From Pleurodeles waltl (lineage: Eukaryota > Chordata > Amphibia > Caudata > Salamandridae), in contig NC_090437.1 of the NCBI RefSeq assembly GCF_031143425.1, forward strand, positions 844,515,978 to 844,579,977: a stretch of 64,000 nucleotides of DNA, given 5' to 3'. The position numbers and the translations under genes are program-made. The notes under the pieces are model-generated. The model made no database searches and was not told the origin of the DNA. It worked only from the letters and a program-made list of their open reading frames with translations. Positions 8,201-17,106 of the stretch are shown here, one piece after another. Positions within the stretch are counted from its first letter, which is position 1, and each line of letters begins with the position of its first letter.

Positions 8201-10874
8201 GATACTTTTGACACGTTCCCGAACACAGCACATGACTGGTGCTAGACTCACAAGGTACGAAACAATAATTCTGGGATCACCTAATGTGCAGCTGAAAAGG
8301 TGCACTACGTTGAATCCAGCAACCTTGTTTCCCAGTGAAAATGCTGAAATTGAGAACGCTGAAGACATCGAGCACGACTGTGTTCAGGTGACTGAATTTT
8401 GCACCAAACCAAGGCCTGATATCAAAGATACCAAATTAGAAGAAAATGATCAAATCATTTTTGTTGATGGTTCATGTTTAAGAGATGCACTGGGTGTATT
8501 GAAAGCAGGGTATGCTGTATGTACTGTAACAGGTGTTCTGGAAGCCTCTTGGCTTCAAGGGGTTTATTCTGCACAAGTAGCAGAATTGGTAGCTCTTACT
8601 AGAGCATGCCAACTTTCTGCACTAATGAAAGTTACCATTTACACTGACAGCCAATACGGGTTTGGAATAGTGCATGATTTTGGACAATTGTGGTCACAGA
8701 GAGGCTTCATGACCTCTTCAGGATCACCAGTGAAAAATGGTGAAAGAATAAGAGAATTGTTACATGCCATTCAGTTACCAGGGGAAGTAGCAGTGGTGAA
8801 GTGCAGTGCACACTCGAAGGGACAAGACTATGTTTCCCTACGAAATGGATATGCGGATCAAGTCGCAAGGTTTTGCGCATTGAACTGTATATTGCTCAGG
8901 GATGAATGGAATTTGATAAGTGAACCAGAACTTGAACAAAGCGAAATATTTGCTCTAAAAGTTATAGATACAATGGACGAATTGAAATCCCTACAGAATG
9001 GTGTCAGTGAGGATGAAAAACTCTCGTGGACTAAATCACAATGTGTAAAGAGACTAGATGAATTATGGGTTTCAAGTGAAGGGAAATTCATTCTTCCAAA
9101 TAGCCTTTTGACACAGATAGCCAGATTTTACCATGGACAAGCTCATCTTGGGAGGGATGCCATGATTAGGTTATTTAAAACTGATTGGTTTAACCCCAAA
9201 TTCCGTCAAGTTGCTGAAGCAGTTTGCCACCGCTGCGTCATTTGCCAACAGATGAACACAGGGAAGGGAACAGTAGTAAATTTGAGCCACATTGGAAGAG
9301 CAGGGGGTCCATTCAGCAGGATGCAAATGGACTTCATTGAGATGCCTGTGCATGGAGGCTTGAAGTATGTGTTGGTGATTGTGTGCATTTTTAGTCACTG
9401 GATTGAAGCATACCCTACACGCAGAAATGACAGTCTCACAGTTGCAAAACTACTCTTGAGAGAGTTAATACCACGTTTCGGATTCCCGATCTCTTTAGAA
9501 TCAGATAGGGGAAGTCACTTCAATAATGAAGTAATAAAATTGCTTTGTGCAGCACTGAACATTGAGCAAAAGCTGCATTTTAGCTACCGCCCTGAAGCAT
9601 CAGGTCTAGTGGAGCAAATGAATGGCACATTGAAATCAAGAATGGCGAAAATATGTGCATCGACAAATTTGAAATGGCCTGACGCATTGCCTTTGGTACT
9701 AATGTCAATGAGAAACACCCCTGACAGAAAGACTGGATTGTCCCCACACGAGATTCTTATGGGCAGAGCTATGAGACTTCCAGCAGTTCCTGCAAATGCG
9801 CTTTTGAATATTACAGATGATATGGTGTTAGACTACTGCAAAGGTCTAGCTGATGTGGTTCGATCTTTCTCTCACCAGGTGGAGGCAACCACCTTGCCAC
9901 CGATCCAAGGTCCAGGACACACCCTGAAAGCAGGTGACTGGGTCGTGATAAAGAAGCACGTGAGGAAGTCGTGTTTGGAACCCCGTTGGAAAGGACCTTT
10001 CCAAGTGATTTTGACGACTACCACCGCTGTGAAGTGTGCGGGAGTTCCCAACTGGATTCACGCCAGTCACACAAAGAGGGTGTTGTGTCCCACAGATGAG
10101 GAAGTTGAAGCGCTGAAACTGCCAGTACCTGATAACAAAGTGCCGAGCGCTGAGGCAGAGCAAAACAGAACTAGAAGCGAACAGGCAGAAATAGAGGAGG
10201 GAGAAATATTCTCTGAGGACGAAGCAACCGATTCACTTGGGGAAGACCAAGGAGGAGCCTCAGACAGCGACGAAGCAGCTGAAGGTAACAAAGAGCCTGA
10301 AGCAGCTGAAAGTGACAAAGAGCCTGAAGAAAGCAACGGTGACAAAGGGCTCGAAAGAGGTGAAGAAGCAGGAGAGCCTGATCAGAGGAGGGCTTTCCCA
10401 GAAGCAGACGGTACAGAAAAAGAAAAGGAAAACCTGACTGACTCCCCAGAAGGAGAGGACAAGGCAGAACAGAACGAAACTGCTCAAACTTCTTCAGAAG
10501 AGATCGCAGGCCCATCAAGTGGACCTAGTGCAAAAAGAAGACCACGTATATCACCAGTGAAACTGAGAACTAGAGAAACGTTGAACGACAGTGAAGGGCC
10601 AAGAGTGAAAGAGAAAAGAAAGGAAGTGTCTGTCGTGGTACCAACATCAAGTGAAGAAAAGGACTTGGCCAAAGAGGAAAGTACCAGTGAGACAGAATCA
10701 AAGAGAGATGCAAAACTGAAAAGAAAAAGGATACCGAGCAGGAGGTATTCCGGTCCGGAGTGGGCATACGTAGCCAATAACGATTGGTCAGACGAATTCG
10801 TATCCCTCAGCCTTGAGAACGAAGAGGCAGAACTTCATTTTGGAAATAAAAACTTTATGGACTCTGTTGATTGA
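5208..10874 (+). CDS. gag-pol: Capsid-nucleocapsid-protease-RT-RNase H-integrase polyprotein (1888 aa)
   Basis: One uninterrupted frame. Residues 1-230 are capsid, with a major-homology-like segment near residues 124-140. A zinc knuckle, CHTCGIVGHWKREC, spans 284-297 (CX2CX4HX4C), followed by a Met/Gln-rich stretch to about 420. Protease has DTGA at 457-460 and LLGRDLL downstream. RT shows IPQGF and YIDD at 777-780. RNase H has the FVDGS aspartate at 1087 and TDSQ at 1147. Integrase has an HHCC module (HGQAH...CHRC) and a catalytic triad D1375, D1433, E1469, with exactly 35 residues between the last two. A GPY/F module (WKGPFQV) follows. About 270 charged residues close the protein, with a basic patch KRKRIPSRR. 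No stop or shift separates nucleocapsid from protease, unlike typical gamma- or lentiviruses. All catalytic residues I checked are present. Confidence 0.93.
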   Translation: MLPMRETAGGKLVHVPWHRCDIQSFTDDFPKLREKPIEWYQQTDRFVKLAKCLWEDLNTLFEIVVPADLWEDCKRAVGWPTSEPERDRDTGAPSPMVMSLYHKVIEHLKTKVASKNVDWQRIDRTAQEVKESIHAYYERLLKAFKNYSGTETIEPKDMLHFVFRFVEGLRPEISQMIKSHLICWQSKSIDEVLNYAKYCSDEIETKQKRLKEKVMVMQLRAAQTGLQGLQGFQQQMPQQQQQGNVMFQPQMRGRGRGGFVNNGPDLNTVMIPNGIQAMKKVMPCHTCGIVGHWKRECPMMVQEGVGQQNNDVNAFQTMRGPKLRGPNPNFQNNMNQMQGLQPMQPQQVQMPRVQMTQLQPMQQQFPMVPNQQMQIPLAPMNQQQAMLPQQVTGQGMNQNDTVHQFPLHSENGINDAWESESSDEEGNCVLAASLEVDQKGPYAEGRVMGHRVSFLVDTGATRSTVRSIEVPNLPLSGRTVQVVGVANRYLTNPITDPVQVRIGNYQGSHNFVVCDSSPISLLGRDLLCKLGCSIMCWNDGIRIQTSSDGEEEDSVEGDEMETIDEEYPLITLFPMITEADIPAELRETVGKEVWDMTGKEVGLVKGVEPVKVTVKPNVTFPQTPQYHMAQDTLMKVAQLIDEFVKQGVLKEVLSSPCNSPIMGLIKPSGKVRIVQDLRKINDIIIKCCPVVPNPAVIMFQVPCDAEWFSVIDLSQAFFSVPLHEDSQFLFCFKFLDRVYSWCRIPQGFSESPSIFNQILKKDLEALELPFESTLVQYIDDLLIASKTESDCTADTIALLNHLGRNGHKVSPSKLQFCQKKVKYLGHQIEKGSRRIMKERITSVLQMSPPKTRREVRKFLGMVSYCRQWIPNFSTLAKPLLKLTQKDALDEIELKGDEMDAFIELKECMCRAPALGMPDYTKPFTLFCHERDACSLSVLTQAHGGINRPVAYFSATLDPVAAALPGCLRAVAAVGISLTQSEGIVMGHPLTVMVPHSVEILLTRSRTQHMTGARLTRYETIILGSPNVQLKRCTTLNPATLFPSENAEIENAEDIEHDCVQVTEFCTKPRPDIKDTKLEENDQIIFVDGSCLRDALGVLKAGYAVCTVTGVLEASWLQGVYSAQVAELVALTRACQLSALMKVTIYTDSQYGFGIVHDFGQLWSQRGFMTSSGSPVKNGERIRELLHAIQLPGEVAVVKCSAHSKGQDYVSLRNGYADQVARFCALNCILLRDEWNLISEPELEQSEIFALKVIDTMDELKSLQNGVSEDEKLSWTKSQCVKRLDELWVSSEGKFILPNSLLTQIARFYHGQAHLGRDAMIRLFKTDWFNPKFRQVAEAVCHRCVICQQMNTGKGTVVNLSHIGRAGGPFSRMQMDFIEMPVHGGLKYVLVIVCIFSHWIEAYPTRRNDSLTVAKLLLRELIPRFGFPISLESDRGSHFNNEVIKLLCAALNIEQKLHFSYRPEASGLVEQMNGTLKSRMAKICASTNLKWPDALPLVLMSMRNTPDRKTGLSPHEILMGRAMRLPAVPANALLNITDDMVLDYCKGLADVVRSFSHQVEATTLPPIQGPGHTLKAGDWVVIKKHVRKSCLEPRWKGPFQVILTTTTAVKCAGVPNWIHASHTKRVLCPTDEEVEALKLPVPDNKVPSAEAEQNRTRSEQAEIEEGEIFSEDEATDSLGEDQGGASDSDEAAEGNKEPEAAESDKEPEESNGDKGLERGEEAGEPDQRRAFPEADGTEKEKENLTDSPEGEDKAEQNETAQTSSEEIAGPSSGPSAKRRPRISPVKLRTRETLNDSEGPRVKEKRKEVSVVVPTSSEEKDLAKEESTSETESKRDAKLKRKRIPSRRYSGPEWAYVANNDWSDEFVSLSLENEEAELHFGNKNFMDSVD

Positions 10875-11170
10875 AACCATTGATCACTTGATTGATTTTC
10901 TTTTACCGGCTAAGACATTGCTAACTTGACATTGCTAACCTGATTGACTTTTCAACCGGCTAAGACATTGCTAACCTGATTGACTTTGAAACCGATTTTG
11001 AGACAACGCTGCTAACCGATAAGAGACTAAGCTGCTAAAGAAACTGTGTGAACATTGAACTCGTTCAGCTTTGTAAATACCTGCAACTTAGAAAAAAGAA
11101 AAAAAAAAAAAAAAAACCCTGCAAATACGCTTTGATAAAGTGTCTTCAGCTTTCTGATTCTATACAGATC
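10875..11170 (+). other. Pol-env spacer with 50-bp direct repeat and A-tract
   Basis: The segment ACCGGCTAAGACATTGCTAA occurs at 10905 and again at 10955, with a weaker third echo near 10992-11030. An A-rich tract with one G lies at 11092-11117. No coding role is evident. An env splice acceptor is expected in or near this interval but is not certain from sequence. Confidence 0.55.
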
Positions 11171-11437
11171 ATGACTAGCTTCACTACACAGGGGCGTAAA
11201 ATGAAGTGTTGTAAATACATGTGTATAGGCTTACTGATCGCATGCGTACTAATAATTGTAGCAATAGTTCTTGGAATGCATGGTAAAGGCGAGAGTGAGA
11301 CGAATGATGCTTCTACTTCTAAACCTGTTATCGTTACTGAACTAACAGCTCTGAAGAGACTCGAGCAAGACGAGAGACACTTGCATGATAAGAAGGAACT
11401 TTCATCTAACGTTTTCTATCGCTTACTGAGTGAGTAA
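11171..11437 (+). pseudogene. env: Env leader / signal-anchor segment, cut off by in-frame TAA
   Basis: From the ATG at 11171 (or 11201) the frame encodes a short basic N-terminus, a strong hydrophobic segment (IGLLIACVLIIVAIVLG) and a polar stretch. It stops at TAA 11435-11437. The frame is the same as the main env ORF at 11447, which starts ten bases later, so the two are probably one gene broken by a single stop. The hydrophobic segment would be the signal peptide or signal anchor that the downstream ORF lacks. The same frame extends upstream to 11048 through the A-tract, but that part is unlikely to be translated as Env. A genuinely separate small membrane protein cannot be excluded. Confidence 0.65.
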
Positions 11438-11446
11438 GTTGAGACC

Positions 11447-12835
11447 ATGGATGCGAAAGATTGTTATGTGTGTACACAAATACCTACCTCAGTAGTGGAG
11501 GGGGTAACGTATCACAGCATGCCTCTTACGTATGGAATTACATGTAGTATAGTAGCTTCCAGATTTTATGCTCAAAAAGACATTCATTATTTCCATACTA
11601 ATTACGATGTTACATTTGCATATGTCCCCATAATAGGGCACCTAAGTAAGATAGCTAGAGATTGGTCTGCCAAATTAATGAGGGAATTTTTCGAACCAAT
11701 GTCCCCTTTCCACACAGCTCACGCACATAGGGAGAACCTTACATGCTTGCTTTCACCAATAGAAATAGAATTTTTAGACCGCACTGACGACAGAAAGAAC
11801 GAAATGAAGGAGAAATTAGAGAAGGAGTTGCACGAAAGGACGTCTGTAGATAATTATGCTTTTGCCGCAATAAAGACACAAGGGAAAATAGCCTTAGATA
11901 CATTGCATGTGGGAAGATTTTGTATACATAGATTTCCATCATATTATGACACAGTTTTTGTGGGAACGAGTGAATGTAAACACACATACGCATTTCAACA
12001 AAAGTGGACGTTCATGCTGAATGGACAAGACCCAGTTATTCCTGGAGTATATTATATTTGTGGACTCAACGCCTATTATCGTCTTCCTAAAGGATGGTAT
12101 GGGAGGTGTTATTTGGGAATATTGTTCCCAAAGGTTTACCAGTTAGATGACTTAAAGAAATTTCCAAGGCTGTCTGAATCACATCATGTTCAGAAAAGGG
12201 AGACAGCTGCTGGTGTGGTAGGAGATATATTTGGAGCTATGATTCCTTCAGTAGGAGTCATATTGAATTCAATCAAAATACGAAAGTTGTCTACTATTGT
12301 GGATAACATGTTGACAAAGTTTTCGGGAGCTATAATCCTGATGGATGCTGAACTCGCTGCAGAAAGAGCTATGACTCTTCAAAATCGGCTTGCCTTAGAC
12401 ATTCTTTTAGCAAAGGATGGCGGCGTTTGCAAAATGCTTGGTACCCGTCACTGTTGTACCTATATACCCGACAACAGTGGAAAAATTAGAACAATGCTTA
12501 CAAATTTAACTAGAGAAAGTGTAGATTTAAAGGAATTGAAAGAACCCGGAGTTTGGGAGAAAATTGGAAAAGGATTTGCTTCTGTGGGAAATTGGCTCAG
12601 CAACGTTTGGAACGGATTGTTACTAAAAATAGTAAAGGGAATATTAATAATATTAATTTGTCTATTAGGTTCTTGGGGAATATGGAAAGCTTTCAAAATG
12701 TTAAAAGCAAGGAACAAAAGAAAAAGAGAAGAGAAAATAGAGAACAAAATGGTGGAAATTTATAGGGAGAAGTCAAAAGGGACTAAAAGAAAAAGGGAAT
12801 TGACTGAAGTGCCAAATTACTATACAGAATTTTAA
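11447..12835 (+). CDS. env: Retroviral envelope glycoprotein, SU-TM, lacking its leader (462 aa)
   Basis: Surface subunit: CYVC, a CXXC motif, lies at residues 6-9; cysteines are spaced through residues 10-245; an N-glycosylation site falls at ENLTC. A basic VQKR at about 248-251 is a plausible furin-type cleavage site, followed by an Ala/Gly-rich hydrophobic fusion peptide. Transmembrane subunit: a heptad-like stretch leads to LQNRLALDILL, which resembles the conserved gamma-type region, and then a cysteine motif with seven residues between the first Cys and the Cys pair (CKMLGTRHCC). The classical gamma motif has six. A membrane span follows near residues 395-413 (GILIILICLLGSWGIW), then a basic cytoplasmic tail of about 50 residues. 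As it stands, the ORF has no signal peptide because TAA at 11435 separates it from the upstream hydrophobic leader. Confidence 0.88.
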   Translation: MDAKDCYVCTQIPTSVVEGVTYHSMPLTYGITCSIVASRFYAQKDIHYFHTNYDVTFAYVPIIGHLSKIARDWSAKLMREFFEPMSPFHTAHAHRENLTCLLSPIEIEFLDRTDDRKNEMKEKLEKELHERTSVDNYAFAAIKTQGKIALDTLHVGRFCIHRFPSYYDTVFVGTSECKHTYAFQQKWTFMLNGQDPVIPGVYYICGLNAYYRLPKGWYGRCYLGILFPKVYQLDDLKKFPRLSESHHVQKRETAAGVVGDIFGAMIPSVGVILNSIKIRKLSTIVDNMLTKFSGAIILMDAELAAERAMTLQNRLALDILLAKDGGVCKMLGTRHCCTYIPDNSGKIRTMLTNLTRESVDLKELKEPGVWEKIGKGFASVGNWLSNVWNGLLLKIVKGILIILICLLGSWGIWKAFKMLKARNKRKREEKIENKMVEIYREKSKGTKRKRELTEVPNYYTEF

Positions 12836-12884
12836 TGGAATAAAATTTGTGGGTAGATTTGATGTGATGACATAATTAGTCATC

Positions 12885-12895
12885 AGAGGAGGGAT
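12885..12895 (+). promoter_or_regulatory. Polypurine tract
   Basis: AGAGGAGGGA directly abuts the 3' LTR and would prime plus-strand DNA synthesis. Confidence 0.85.
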
Positions 12896-14480
12896 TGATG
12901 ACGCAGAAAAAGAGGGTTCGACATATATTCATGTACACTGTGTAACCGACATATATATTGAAGTGTGATTTTAAGTAAAAGAAATAGTATACGAGGGAAA
13001 TTGTGCCCTCGGGGCAGTTCGCCATCATTATAAACGAGCTTTATTAATCATGAAGTATTAAAAATGTATTAATCCGTCATAATCGCAAATGTATGCCATG
13101 ATTTCTTGTTTGAAAACTGTTTTGCTTAGCTTAAATTTAGTACAGGCTTTGGCCTAGTTGCTTGGTTTCAAATTCTAACTGCGTGATTCTTTTTTTTCTT
13201 GAATTAATGAAATATATTCTTGCTTGAAGTTGTATTTTTCCAGTAGAAACTGGCTGGTACACTTATCTCCAAGGTTTCGTGCTAGGCCGGTTACATCCCC
13301 TTTGATACAAGGTCAGTCTCTGCAGGTGCGGACAATGAAGGTACAGATAGTAAAATAATTGGCAAACCATGATACAATTTGTGTTCCAAGGCGCCAAGGA
13401 CAGTGTATGCATAAATGGGCGCTAGTAAAAGACAATTTTGATTGGACAATTTGAAGCCAACCTATGAACCCTCCAATGGAAGACCCTACAGAATTTGGAA
13501 TGTTTCTTACTTAAACCCACCGGACAAAGAGAAGTCAGCCATTTTCCTCGATGCCAGTTTGAAGCCTGATGCCAGACTCCATTTTGGACGACACCCTGAT
13601 GCCCTTTTCTCTATCTGAGAGAAAGAGACTTTAAGAATTCTCACCCTAGAGACTTTAACTTTGATTTGCCCCGTCTTGCCCATGCAGTAACTTTGCCCTA
13701 TTCTCCTTGCCGTTGCAAGGAAGCTTGCCCTTAACTTTGCCCCTTTGAAATTTGCCCCATGCTGATCAACCGGTACCTGAAGGACGAAGACTTTTCTTGA
13801 ATGCTAATTGTATTTGGTAAATATGAAAGGATAAATGTATTATGCATTGGTTTTTTTTCCTTTTAGGTACCAACTGCTATTTTGATAGGATCCTAGCTAG
13901 AACTTTTCCAAATTTGTGTTGACTAAATTCGTTTTGCATGAAGTCCCACATGCCAATGCTAATTAGAGGTTAGTCGAGGTATTCATCCAATGTACCATGA
14001 AGAATTGAAATCTTGTTATGCTGACCGAATGTATGCAATTAGTCAAATACAGTTAGTCACATTGGTGATTTGCATTGCTATAACAGAGTGTATCATTATT
14101 CAGATTTTACGTAGATTGCGTTTCTTCCGCCGTTATGGACAGCTAGTAATGTTCATATACATATATCAATTGGTTTTGAGACACATATATATCGTGCTAG
14201 CTTTGTTAAATAGGGAAATAAATTCACTAACTTTTAATAAACTGGTGTGGTTATTCATGACTGAAAGGTCATGGTGCGCAGAAATATCAACTGTTATTGA
14301 TTTCTGATGTATTATATTGATCTATTAATTGAGTATTGATTATCGATTACAACGGTTATTGATTATTGATTTGAGTGACTCGACTATTGAGGATGAGGAG
14401 AGCCCGACTCGGTTAAAAGATTTCACCGACCTCCAACGTGTCCAGGTACAGGTAATTTATAAGGGCTGGACGCGTTATCA
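12896..14480 (+). repeat. 3' LTR of the provirus (1585 bp)
   Basis: It is collinear with 772-2357 and shares its TG...CA ends. A 1-bp deletion near 14210 lengthens the internal small ORF (13990) from 74 to 105 aa. Poly(A) signals are at 14217 and 14236. CAAC follows at 14481-14484. Confidence 0.93.
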
Positions 14481-14484
14481 CAAC
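14481..14484. repeat. Provirus target-site duplication, right (CAAC)
   Basis: This matches 768-771. Confidence 0.85.
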
Positions 14485-14784
14485 CTGCAGACAAAGTTGC
14501 AGCTGCCATCTTATCAACCAGTGCATGGCCCCAGGGGATGAAAATAGAGGCTGTAGATAATAAAAGGGGTCAGGATAGAGGTACTCTGAACCCATGAGGT
14601 GCACCAATGAGTGTCTGAGGGATCCCTTATGAGTTTGAAATGGTTCAAATCAGTTTTTATCCCTTGATCGTGGAGTCCCAACTCCATTGCGTCCCCCTGC
14701 GTGGCCCCCCTGTGTAACGTCACAACAGAATTGTGAACCCTGGTGAACATACACATTCATACACATGCACTCACTGAGAGACCC
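14485..14784. other. Unassigned DNA right of the provirus
   Basis: About 300 bp with no gene or repeat that I recognise. Confidence 0.4.
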
Positions 14785-15430
14785 ACAAAAAACATAGAAA
14801 TTCACTGAAGAAAACAAAGGTTACAGGGACATTATAGGTACGAAATAGAATTTAAAAGAACATAGAAATTCACTGAAAAAAAAACTAAGATTACAGGGAC
14901 ATTATAGTTAGGAAATAGAATTTAAAAAAACATAGACATTCACTGAAAAAAAACAAAGGTTACAGGGACATTATAGCTAGAAAATAGAATTTAAAAAAAC
15001 ATAGAAATGCACTATAAAAAAAAAACAAAGATTACAGGGACGTTATAGTTAGCCTCACATTTTAAACGTACAAAACCATAGAAATTCACCTGTTATAGTT
15101 AGAGTTATATAAAGTAACTATAACTCGTGTCCTCGTGCACCCTCGCCATACACTGCTAATTGCCACACAAATTACGACACTCATGACATCTTTGATAACA
15201 TCAATGATATTATCAAAGTAATATATGCAGTAAAATGATGAAAAAACTGTGCATGGTTGGGGCGCTAGTTATGGTTACCTTAGGGCACAAGTTATAGTTA
15301 CTTTAGAGGTATAACTATAACAGGAGAATTTCTATGGTTTTGAAAGTTTAAAAAGTGAACCTAATTATAATGTTCCTGTAACTTTTGTTTTTTTTCATTG
15401 AATATATATATTTATATAATTAAATTAATA
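14785..15430. repeat. Palindromic interspersed repeat with ~69-bp tandem units
   Basis: The left arm carries five imperfect units starting at about 14793, 14861, 14931, 15000 and 15077, each containing 'catagaaattcactg' and 'acagggacattatag'. The right arm (about 15245-15420) reads the same motifs on the opposite strand, including 'gttatagttac' and 'aaaaccatagaaattc'. The two arms could fold into a long stem around 15160-15240. This looks like a non-autonomous DNA element whose arm expanded in tandem. No transposase or clear TSD is visible. Confidence 0.7.
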
Positions 15431-16232
15431 TAAATTTAGTTTAATAGCTTTTAAAATTTTCGCTAAACTTAAATATGTGTGAAAAGTTACAAGTAGTAAG
15501 TTTTCAGAACTTGGTGCTAGATGGTGGGGCCATGTAAGTATACAATTCTGAGTTACTTTACACTTGAAAATGGCAATTAGCTTAAAATAAATAGTTACTC
15601 AAAAGTGCAAGAGAGGAAACAACCTCATATAAAATCTACATGCATAAATTTATCTTTGTGAATAGTCATTTATAACTTTTGTACATTATGCCCATCATTC
15701 TCACAGCCTGTTCAAATCACTACTGCTTCATTAATGACAATTCTTCATATAGCTTTGAAACCTGTGACAGGATCCAATAAGAGCAGTTGCGTAACACATA
15801 CAATGACTGATTTCCTCTAGCTCCCATTGGAAGCAAGAATCAATTTCATTGCCTCCCTTTTGGTGCAACCTACATATCTGTACAACAGATTTGACTGCTT
15901 TGCACCAACATAGCATGAGAAATACATCTCGGGCTAGTTTGCATTTTCTGAACGGAAAACAGCAAACAGTTCTAAAACAATAAAAAGTCCTTTTCTGCCT
16001 TCTTCCGAAGCAAGGGAGCACACAGAGTCTCAGGAGTATAAATCAGGCCCCTGCGGCACCTATGGCACAGTGGGGGCTCCCAACCCACCAGGGCAGCCCC
16101 ACCCTTTAAAGGTGCCTCATTATGCACAAAGCCAGTACATAACTGGGGGATATGTGAGACTGGGGGAGGGGACCTTATCACATTCTGCTGGGGATGGGGC
16201 ACAATGTTGTGTTACACCACTGCAGAGACTAT
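15431..16232. other. Unassigned AT-rich DNA
   Basis: TA-rich at 15404-15470, then unique-looking sequence. The open frames at 15731-16202 on either strand have no recognisable domain. Confidence 0.4.
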
Positions 16233-16865
16233 GGGGCTTATTTACAACATTTTGGCACAAGGCAGCCTTGCAAGGCTTCTTGCTGCACTGCCCTGTGTCA
16301 AAAGAAAAGGGCAGGGTTGTGCCATATCTACGAGATATGGTGCATTCCTGCCATATTCCACTGTGCTGGTGCACAATTGGCTGCCTGGCGCCAAAGCTGG
16401 CACCCTTGCACCGTAGTGCAAGGATGTCTGCATTGTAGGAATAATTGTTTTTGTGCAGCACGGGTCACCTTCCTGCACAAAAACAATCAATGTATGCACT
16501 TTACTCCTTTTATGTGTGCTGCAGAATGCAGCAAACATAGAAAGAGGGAACAAACGAGGTGAAATAAAGTTATTTCTCCTTGTTACGCCTCCCAATGGAG
16601 GCGTAGTCTTTTGACGGATTCCCAGGTTTACAAATCCTTGTAAATTTGGGAATACCTTAAAATCCATGGGTGTTGCGGGAGAACACCCACTGCAACACCC
16701 ATGGGATGCCTCTTTGACACAGAGTAAGGCAACTCAACGACTTGCGCTGCATTGCTTTACTCCATGTCTACAAGGCCATGAAAAGCCACACAAAATGGCT
16801 TTGCGTGGCCCGGTAGATATGGGTCTGCAGCCTGCGCCACTGGTGCGTCACAAAAAGTAACACAC
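16233..16865. mobile_element. Non-autonomous DNA element (family with copies at 45.3 and 52.9 kb)
   Basis: It begins GGGGCTTATTTACAA and has a central palindrome around TGTGTGCTGCAGAATGCAGCA (about 16513-16535). It also carries hairpins such as CCATGGGTGTTGCGGGAG...AACACCCATGG. It shares 'gcacaaaaacaat', 'tatgtgtgctgca' and 'acacccatgg' with 45318-45620 and 52885-53360. The left end resembles Harbinger-type MITE termini; the right end is unclear. Confidence 0.6.
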
Positions 16866-17106
16866 TAGTGGCTCTATCCTATTGTATATATCCCCTATAA
16901 GTCTGGTCCTAAAATAAACTATCTCCTTAGGATCCTAAAATTGCATCAGTTGGAAGCTGTCTTCTTTCTGAATTGTTGCAGGCTCTGTTCTTTGAAGCAT
17001 CTGCCTATGGTTGCCTTAGTTAGCTGCTAGAATTTAATTTTTATTACACTTCCAAGCTGGCAGATTTTTCTGCGTGAGGTCTATACTGAGCAACTAAATA
17101 CTATAC
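16866..17106. other. Unassigned short interval
   Basis: No recognisable element. Confidence 0.35.

Larger units (their letters stand above)
772..14480 (+). mobile_element. Near-complete endogenous retrovirus, gamma-type Env, 13.7 kb
   Basis: The order is 5' LTR, primer-binding site, 1 kb leader, gag matrix-like ORF, gag-pol ORF, env, polypurine tract and 3' LTR, bounded by CAAC duplications. By eye the LTRs are about 99.6% identical, so the insertion is recent. Enzyme order is PR-RT-RNase H-IN, integrase has a GPY/F-type C-terminal module, and Env has a CXXC surface motif and a cysteine-paired transmembrane subunit. This places it near class I (gamma/epsilon) retroviruses. Two in-frame stops, TGA at 5169 and TAA at 11435, interrupt gag and env. 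An initiator-Met-like primer site and a gag-pol frame without an internal stop are unusual for that group. Whether the copy can be expressed is unknown; as written the stops would prevent full Gag-Pol and Env translation. Confidence 0.93.

Noticed and set aside
15731..16562. Cys/His-rich frames on both strands
   Set aside because: No spacing matching a zinc-finger family; they overlap a foldback repeat.
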